Shown here: piece after piece, positions 59,401-64,000 of the stretch | Numbering within the stretch: position 1 is the stretch's first letter | How the letters are laid out: each line of letters starts with the position of its first letter | Source of the DNA: Natrinema sp. HArc-T2 | Lineage (GTDB): Archaea; Halobacteriota; Halobacteria; Halobacteriales; Natrialbaceae | DNA length: 64,000 bases | Assembly (NCBI RefSeq): GCF_041821085.1 | Contig: NZ_JBGUAZ010000004.1 | Span: forward strand, 62,001 to 126,000 | Reading direction: 5' to 3' | Position numbers and translations under genes: made by a program | The notes under the pieces: model-generated | Told to the model about the DNA's origin: nothing | Database searches by the model: none | Seen by the model: the letters and a program-made list of their open reading frames with translations, nothing else

Positions 59401-60158
59401 CGGAAGGCCGCCGGCGCTTCGGCGATCTGCTCTCGGCAGTACGAGACGAGTTTTCCGTAGTCGATCAGCGACTCGCGGGCCTGCTCGAGGTGTTCCTCCC
59501 GGTTGAAATAGCGCAAGGCTTCGTTGTCGAACGACAGCGTGTCGTCGGCTCGTTGCTCGAGCCAGAGGACGAACTCGTGACAGAGCTCGAGGGTCCGCAC
59601 CGACGGCAGCCCCGCCTGCAGCTCGTCGGGCGTGACGTTCTCTTGGCTCATCGCACCGATAAACTGGTCGACCGCAGCTGTGAGGTCGGCTGGCGAGCCG
59701 TCGTGTTTCGATGCGGCTGCGAAGCCGTAGTCGGTATCGGCGAGCAGGCGACCGACGAGCCGTTGGCGTTTGCGCTCGGTGACGACCTCGAACTCGGGCG
59801 AGTAGCCGAGATAGTAGGCGTACTCGCGAACGAGCCGGTAACAAAAGGAGTGGTAGGTGTAGACGTCGATCGCCGCCGTGGCATCGGGATCGAGCCGTTC
59901 GGCGACTGCCGCGCGGATGCTCGCAGCGGCTTCGTTCGCGAAGGTCAACACGAGCACGTCGTCGGGCTCGACGTCCCCTCGCTCGATGGCGCGCTCGAGT
60001 CGAACGAGCATCGTCGTCGTCTTCCCGGTGCCGGCACCGGCGTCGACGGAAGTACAGGCCGTGCGGCTCTCGATGACCGCCGTCTGGTTGCCTTTCGGCT
60101 CGATCTCGTCGACCGATGTGGGTGTATCGTGGTCGGGTCGGCGGGACTCATCAGCCAT
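56487..60158 (-). CDS. UvrD/RecB-type helicase with C-terminal iron-sulfur nuclease (AddA-like)
   Basis: A 1223-residue superfamily 1A helicase fused to a PD-(D/E)XK nuclease. Walker A is AGAGTGKTTT (residues 40-49), motif Ia LTFANEAAASIRAAV, Walker B QVYCDEFQDTD (about 373), motif IV NFRSRQEIL, and motif V MTVHQAKGLEFDTV. The C-terminal nuclease has HSYSAMDTHETCPRKHYL (Cys near 975), GDVVGYVDS (about 1110), VLDYKA (about 1124) and GEHCWHCPHRSLGC (Cys1209, 1212, 1219), the four-cysteine pattern of AddB/Cas4-type 4Fe-4S nucleases. It unwinds and probably degrades DNA ends. It overlaps the preceding gene by 8 bases. Equivalent to AddA, but carrying the iron-sulfur nuclease usually seen in AddB. 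Confidence 0.88.
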   Translation of the reverse strand: MADESRRPDHDTPTSVDEIEPKGNQTAVIESRTACTSVDAGAGTGKTTTMLVRLERAIERGDVEPDDVLVLTFANEAAASIRAAVAERLDPDATAAIDVYTYHSFCYRLVREYAYYLGYSPEFEVVTERKRQRLVGRLLADTDYGFAAASKHDGSPADLTAAVDQFIGAMSQENVTPDELQAGLPSVRTLELCHEFVLWLEQRADDTLSFDNEALRYFNREEHLEQARESLIDYGKLVSYCREQIAEAPAAFREDELVRDIDQYLRVLQRSVTNTIETLSLDDPTTKHLPRALFGNQIWGTATSRIEQTPFGRLKHYVEFLRLARHYADVYADYHDALDTEGALDFDELVRTATCLLDDDAITDEITSQWTQVYCDEFQDTDETQFSLLTALTDGPDRPDLLAIGDKDQAIYGWRGTDREGLDRLADAYDDHEAIELERNFRSRQEILDLTNACDYGPQSSKTLREDGRTRGTYDEADPPDRVVKVESDAIPGSTAEGVATTVSRLLNGAAANVPQRSLGDLAIIVRTNRHAQAIADALRDQQIPYEISGSPRGEVSPGLQTVLSYLRVLVEPDADAHLRRVLLARYRLTESDLATLHRQAGTLRDAVLTIDRDRLTQPDRLERARDHLERLERFRDVYPLSGFLRRFRELTRIEWFCTSEERAEFDRIERFVEAYDTDGVVQSLSTEFVDALAETLRGGGSDRTRGTRSADSVDVMTVHQAKGLEFDTVLVPYLSDEEWCVDGDYVERARHRLLAAALDDDVDSPLCTDLAAETVGEEWRVLHVALTRAENHLFLFGSAYAYDGDETELAVSTADACLADDIEWSVAGRRMDLWASLTASFERVREIYPETVVDRTDEIAASTDESPGTITYYADYGDRHVEPLETREAIETVHRLGRLLRDGRLLPAADAASHGWNGAGSDDEGGSGSAIRIPGSRQLSALTTETVRFPIETLASTTELPVAMRHSYSAMDTHETCPRKHYLDHVVRAIDDPHPASAGGGEATETNGGTVVASDDLASRIVGTVFHDVAEEAFHREYHTREAWREAAVRQLTARDLLTHREAVLDCIDRYFEASASAIDQPVAEWEPVAAELPFALEDVAGVTGDVVGYVDSIRRLPDGGLAVLDYKATTERIVPDDAVQLALYVRACADRFDAPISAAGYVYVGDVDGPRVDLFERDALPSWDAVRETLAAVDEPSFHETTPGEHCWHCPHRSLGCGPDE

Positions 60159-61188
60159 CGAACCGCACCTCTTCTGAGATGTACTCCTGACAGCAGACGG
60201 TGTAGTCGCAGTCTGGACAGGCGTTTGTCGTGATCCGGTTCCAGCGGTCGGCGGGGTCAAACGCTCCCGAACGCAGGTCCGCAACGACCGCCGCCAGCCG
60301 ACTATCGACTGTCTCGTTTCGGTGCTCGTGAGTCATGCCGAACGTATGGTGGTCGACGTAAACGTCGGTCAGATCAGCGACCTCGAGGCTCGTCTCGACC
60401 GCATCCCGGACCCAGTTGACCGTCAGCCCCGACCGGTCGGCAAGCGGAATTTGGAGGTAGCGACAGGTCTGGTCCCCGAGTTGGAGCCGATCGCGGAGCG
60501 TTCGGAGTCCGTCGAGGACGACGGCAGTCTCGAGCAGCGCGCTGACGGGATCGGGCTCGAACACGTCCGACTCGTCGTCGAAGTGGTCGGTAAAGAGAGT
60601 CGCGACGTCGCCCTCCCAGTCCGACCGGTAGCGCAGGGGACCAAGTGGTGCGAGCGTCGGAACGAACCGGACGCCGACGAGTGACGAGCCGTCGCCGTAG
60701 ACGTAGTCGACCGTCGCATCGATCGTCACCACGTCCGCGTCGCCTGCGGCGTTCGGTTCCGGGAGCGAAACCGTACTCGAAAGCGCCAGTCCCGGTCCGA
60801 TCAGTTCGCCGCGGGCTGCGCCGGCGTCCAGCCGTTCGATCCCCGCGGCGTGGTCCGTTCCAACCTGTGTGACGTAGGCAGCGAGCGTCGCCTCGAGGGC
60901 CTGCCGTTCGTGGCGACGCTGAGCGTGGGAGTGAAAGCGCTCGTCGTAGTCGGACCAGCGCGTTCCAAGCCGATCACGGGCGGCTTCCTCGAGTGGGTCT
61001 CGGTTGGTCTCACCGCTTCGGAGCCCATCACAGATCGCGGCCCGAAGGAGGGCGATCCGGTCGTCGACGGTGTCGTCGTCGCTTCCCTCGAGCCCGTGGA
61101 CGTGGGCGAGTTCGTACCGACGGGGACAGTGGAGATACGTTCGGAGGCCGTCGACAGTGAGCGAATCGCCTCGCGTCGCATCAGTCAT
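60151..61188 (-). CDS. Cas4/RecB-like iron-sulfur protein with degenerate nuclease site
   Basis: A 345-residue protein of the PD-(D/E)XK nuclease fold. It begins DSLTVDGLRTYLHCPRRYELAHVHG (Cys21) and ends NACPDCDYTVCCQEYI (Cys324, Cys327, Cys332/333), the four-cysteine arrangement of Cas4, AddB and DNA2-type 4Fe-4S nucleases. The central strands VVTIDATVDYVYGDGSSLVGVRFVPTL contain an Asp, but the usual (D/E)-x-K is replaced by VRF, so catalysis is doubtful. It may be a structural or DNA-end-binding subunit. It overlaps both neighbours by 8 bases in the three-gene operon. Confidence 0.75.
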   Translation of the reverse strand: MTDATRGDSLTVDGLRTYLHCPRRYELAHVHGLEGSDDDTVDDRIALLRAAICDGLRSGETNRDPLEEAARDRLGTRWSDYDERFHSHAQRRHERQALEATLAAYVTQVGTDHAAGIERLDAGAARGELIGPGLALSSTVSLPEPNAAGDADVVTIDATVDYVYGDGSSLVGVRFVPTLAPLGPLRYRSDWEGDVATLFTDHFDDESDVFEPDPVSALLETAVVLDGLRTLRDRLQLGDQTCRYLQIPLADRSGLTVNWVRDAVETSLEVADLTDVYVDHHTFGMTHEHRNETVDSRLAAVVADLRSGAFDPADRWNRITTNACPDCDYTVCCQEYISEEVRFDG

Positions 61189-63406
61189 CACGGACCACCT
61201 CACCCGCGGCGAACTCGAACTGCGACCGGACCGCATCAGCGAGGTCGGCGTCGACATCGCCCTCCTCGAGGACGACCGCGATCTCCTCGAACAAGGCTTC
61301 TGTCTCACCGAGGTCGGCCTCGCCGCCGGTACTGGCCTCACGGAGTACCCGCTCGAGTTCGCCCCGGGGCTGGGCGAGTAGCGCCTCGATGGCGTTCGTC
61401 TCGCCGTGGATCGTCGCGTCGGCGTGGGTATCGACATCTTCGAGTGTGAGTCCTGGTGTCGCATCGATCAGTTGCAGATAGCGCGACTCGTCGTAGCTCC
61501 GGCGCAAGCCACCGGCACCGCGTTCGTAGGAACAACAGTAGAGGAGACGATCGGCGGCGCGGGCACCGAGTGCGAACCGCCGCCGGGAACGGTGGGCGTG
61601 ATAGGTTTCGAAGGGGTCGCCCACGTCGGCGGCATCGGCTGTCACGAAGGTGTCGGTGATCGCCTCGAGAGACGGATCGGTGACAGCCGGATAGGCAGCC
61701 ATCTGCCGGAGCCACGCCTGCGGGAACAACTGGGTGAGAAACTGCTCACCGGGATACGTTTCGTCGATCAGATCGAGCAGGAAGACTGCCGTTCGCGAGT
61801 CGTATTTCAGGTCGTCGATAGCACAGACGGTGACGCCGCCGGTGGGCGGTCGCGTCTCGACCGCGTGGACGTAGGGTGCGTCGTATCGGATCGTCCGCCG
61901 GAGCATCCGGCGCAGTCCCTGCCAGTCCGGCCCGACGAGGTCGGTCTCCTCGACGAAGTCGGCGATCTCTAAGACCCGACGGATGCCCTCGTACTGCTCC
62001 CGGGCGTCGACCCATTCCTCCTCGCGGGCGATCCGGCCTTTCAGGTCGGTCCGGCGAATCCATCGCTCGAGCGAGTGCCGAACGCTCGAGCCGGCGGTGT
62101 CAGCGAGTAGTTCGGGCGAGAAATCGGGGACGCGAGCCCGAAGGCGGTCGAGTGAGACGGCTCTCGAATCGCCCGCACCCTGCGTCGCCGCGTCCTCGCG
62201 TCGCTCGAGGGCGTCGCCGTCGCGTTCCCGTTCGCACTGGCACGTGACGACGGCGTAGAGTTCATTCACCGCCGGGTCCTCGGCCAGCGACGGGGTCCCG
62301 ATCGTGGCGGTCGGGACGCCTGCGTCGCGGAGCCGCCGTCTGGTCTCGGGGACTCGTTCGATCCGCGGGACGGCAACGGCAAACTCGTCGTAGGACCAGC
62401 CGTGGCGGTCGCGCAGCGACTGGATCTCGGTGGCGACCGCCCGGGCTTGCTCGCGGGCGGTTCCGGTTCGGATGCGTCGTGCGCGTCCCATCGAATCGGC
62501 GTCTGCGGGCTTTTCCGGGGACTCGCCGGTCGCCAGAAACCGCGCGATCGGCTGATGTGGCGATGTGGCGTCCGTTGCACGCACTGTCTCGGGCTCGAGC
62601 GGTTCGACCGCGAGCCCTGCGTCGGCTGCGATCTCGTCGACGGAGCCGGATTCGACGCGCGTCCGTTCGACGCTGGCGTGGCGCTCGCCGAGACAGACCA
62701 ACTCGGCGTCGCGCGTGAGCGCGGCGAGATACCGGCGGTCAAGTCGGCGGTACTCCTCGAACTCGACGGCGAGGACGGCGTCGAACGAGGCAGTAACGCG
62801 CGTCCGAAGGCCGTCGGCGTCGGCCTCGAGCAAGTCGACCGCCCGCGGGACCACGTCGGCCCGCTCGACGTAGCCCCGCTCGTCGAGTTCTGCGTGGAAC
62901 CGGTCGTTCATCGCGTACAGAAAGGCCAGACAGTCGTGGGGGTCCTCGAGGTCGTCGAGCCGAATCCGCTGGCGAGTCGCCGCGAGCAGCAGTTGCCCCA
63001 CGTCGCGTGTGAAACTCTCGTGAGCCGCCGCCCGCTCGAGGTAGTCCGGAACGTCGCGGCTGGCCCCGTCGATCACCAGCGAGATGAGTTCGATCCGTTC
63101 CTCGTACTCGAGGCGGTCCAGTGTCGGATCGTGCTCCTCGATGGTCTTCGAGGCGTGTTCGGGAAGCGACTCGATACGGGGCGAGCGGGGACCGCTGTCG
63201 GCCCGCTCGCGGTCAGCGTCGGCCAGTGCCTCGGTCAGCGAGTCGAGACCCGCTGGGTGTCGTTTCAGGACCAGCACGTTCCGGGGGCCGTACTCGTCGG
63301 CGAGCGCGGCGTACTCCGCGGCAACAGTCGCGAAGACGTCGCTCCCGGGTGCAGGCGCGGGGAGGAGCTTGCAGGTCCCCTCGAGGGTGGGCGGCGATGG
63401 AGCCAT
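61181..63406 (-). CDS. AddB-like inactive-helicase subunit
   Basis: A 741-residue protein that looks like a superfamily 1 helicase relative without catalytic motifs. The N-terminus TCKLLPAPAPGSDVFATVAAEYAALADEYGPRNVLVLKRHPAGL replaces a Walker A with PAPAPGSD. Further on, RIRTGTAREQARAVATEIQSLRDRHGWSYDEFAVAVPRIERVPETRRRLRDAGVPTATIG and VTVCAIDDLKYDSRTAVFLLDLIDETYPGEQFLTQLFP resemble the helicase 2A/2B region of AddB proteins, with a degenerate motif V. It is the first gene of the operon with the Cas4-like and UvrD-nuclease genes. AddB proteins are similarly non-helicase, and this suggests a Chi- or end-recognition scaffold. ATG 63406 is preferred. Confidence 0.7.
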   Translation of the reverse strand: MAPSPPTLEGTCKLLPAPAPGSDVFATVAAEYAALADEYGPRNVLVLKRHPAGLDSLTEALADADRERADSGPRSPRIESLPEHASKTIEEHDPTLDRLEYEERIELISLVIDGASRDVPDYLERAAAHESFTRDVGQLLLAATRQRIRLDDLEDPHDCLAFLYAMNDRFHAELDERGYVERADVVPRAVDLLEADADGLRTRVTASFDAVLAVEFEEYRRLDRRYLAALTRDAELVCLGERHASVERTRVESGSVDEIAADAGLAVEPLEPETVRATDATSPHQPIARFLATGESPEKPADADSMGRARRIRTGTAREQARAVATEIQSLRDRHGWSYDEFAVAVPRIERVPETRRRLRDAGVPTATIGTPSLAEDPAVNELYAVVTCQCERERDGDALERREDAATQGAGDSRAVSLDRLRARVPDFSPELLADTAGSSVRHSLERWIRRTDLKGRIAREEEWVDAREQYEGIRRVLEIADFVEETDLVGPDWQGLRRMLRRTIRYDAPYVHAVETRPPTGGVTVCAIDDLKYDSRTAVFLLDLIDETYPGEQFLTQLFPQAWLRQMAAYPAVTDPSLEAITDTFVTADAADVGDPFETYHAHRSRRRFALGARAADRLLYCCSYERGAGGLRRSYDESRYLQLIDATPGLTLEDVDTHADATIHGETNAIEALLAQPRGELERVLREASTGGEADLGETEALFEEIAVVLEEGDVDADLADAVRSQFEFAAGEVVRDD

Positions 63407-63470
63407 CGATCGTACGTCAGCGAGTATGCTCGATTTCCTATTTAAATGTAGGCACACTCGCGTACCGGTA

Positions 63471-64000
63471 CTACTCGCGCATCCAGTCGCTTGCTTGTGG
63501 CTCGCGGGGGTCCGTCGGAACTGCGAGCACCACCGGTTCGTCGGCGTCGATCGCGGCTGCGAGACGCGACTGGATCTCGGCTGGCGTCGCCGCGCGCTCG
63601 GCGCGCAATCCGAGGCTTTCGGCGAGGCCCACGAAGTCGATCGGTGCGTCCGCCCAGCCGTACGTGCCTGCTTCGAGGTCGTAGTTTCGGTCGGCGTCGT
63701 CGCTGATGATCGCGTAGTCCTCGTTGACGAAGACGACGACCGTCAGCGGTAGTTCCTCGGCGACAGCTGTGTGCAGTTCGTGGACACACATCAGGAGTCC
63801 GCCGTCGCCGGTGAGGACGACCACGTCGTCGGCAGGGTTAGCGAACTGTGCGCCGATGCCCGACGGCAGGCCGGTTCCCATCGTGGCCCACGAGCCCGGG
63901 TTGACGTACGAGCGCGGGCCCGCCGCCTCGAAGGCGTTCAACCCCCAGACGCGAAAGCCGCCGGCGTCGACCGTGACGATCGCCTCCCTCGGAATCGCCT
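63471..64000 (-). CDS. Thiamine-diphosphate-dependent enzyme, C-terminal part (cut by window edge)
   Basis: The C-terminal portion of a ThDP enzyme of the acetolactate synthase/benzoylformate decarboxylase family. Reading in the open frame from the edge: AIPREAIVTVDAGGFRVWGLNAFEAAGPRSYVNPGSWATMGTGLPSGIGAQFANPADDVVVLTGDGGLLMCVHELHTAVAEELPLTVVVFVNEDYAII. The motif GDGGLLMCVHELHTAVAEELPLTVVVFVNEDYAII is the Mg/ThDP-binding GDG...N site. The rest of the protein, including the N-terminal pyrimidine-binding domain, lies beyond 64000. The reaction cannot be told from this part. The start lies outside the window. Confidence 0.85.
   Translation of the reverse strand, partial: AIPREAIVTVDAGGFRVWGLNAFEAAGPRSYVNPGSWATMGTGLPSGIGAQFANPADDVVVLTGDGGLLMCVHELHTAVAEELPLTVVVFVNEDYAIISDDADRNYDLEAGTYGWADAPIDFVGLAESLGLRAERAATPAEIQSRLAAAIDADEPVVLAVPTDPREPQASDWMRE

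Overview
The window is ordinary haloarchaeal chromosome. It is GC-rich and its predicted proteins are strongly acidic (many end in Asp-Asp-stop). Promoters are archaeal TATA boxes lying about 25-30 bases before the start codon, as expected for leaderless or short-leader transcripts. Lipoproteins carry LAGC-type or Tat-type signals, one protein carries a PGF-CTERM-like tail, and many small genes resemble families known only from Halobacteria. The gene content (archaeal DnaG primase, a fused siroheme decarboxylase, a folate FolC-DHPS fusion, an Htr chemotaxis transducer) suggests a Natrialbales-type organism such as Natrinema or Haloterrigena; the genus is inference. I see no rRNA, tRNA, CRISPR array or insertion sequence, and no convincing pseudogene.

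Layout. 1-2.8 kb: PHB-type ketoreductase, HAD hydrolase, small unknowns. 2.9-6.0 kb: minus-strand heme operon (fused siroheme decarboxylase, precorrin-2 dehydrogenase, glutamyl-tRNA reductase). 6.2-10.4 kb: lipoprotein, DUF5778-like protein, two convergent cis-prenyltransferase homologues with complementary motif losses, and a DUF92 membrane protein. 10.6-18.2 kb: DnaG, a membrane-anchored HTH protein, a DUF3311/sodium:solute symporter pair, and a secreted beta-propeller protein. 18.4-29.3 kb: CARF-like regulator, RND exporter, ValS, DUF1405 protein, acetoacetate-decarboxylase-like protein, PdxS. 29.4-40.7 kb: pilin-like secreted protein, homoserine kinase, a divergent Htr transducer and solute-binding lipoprotein, MFS transporter, polysaccharide deacetylase, DUF6149-like protein. 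41-53.4 kb: FAD oxidoreductase, small unknowns, regulator plus ABC-2 exporter, CarB, and a second, divergent ABC-2 system. 53.5-64 kb: FolC-DHPS fusion, a three-gene AddAB-like helicase/nuclease operon, and the C-terminal part of a thiamine-diphosphate enzyme cut by the window edge.

Three things stand out. (1) A dispersed repeat of about 85 bp with imperfect terminal inverted repeats and an inner 13-bp hairpin occurs as seven copies plus one extra right-end fragment. Each of the seven begins or ends exactly at the TGA stop codon of a neighbouring gene. One copy has a different stem sequence that still pairs, and one copy has an inverted loop, so structure rather than sequence seems to be kept. 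(2) The two cis-prenyltransferase genes look like a catalytic subunit lacking the C-terminal RxG motif and a non-catalytic subunit that keeps it, as in the eukaryotic DHDDS/NgBR enzyme. (3) An operon with uniform 8-base overlaps encodes a helicase-like protein without a Walker A motif, a Cas4-like protein with a degenerate nuclease site, and a UvrD-type helicase with a C-terminal iron-sulfur nuclease, which suggests an archaeal end-processing complex analogous to AddAB.
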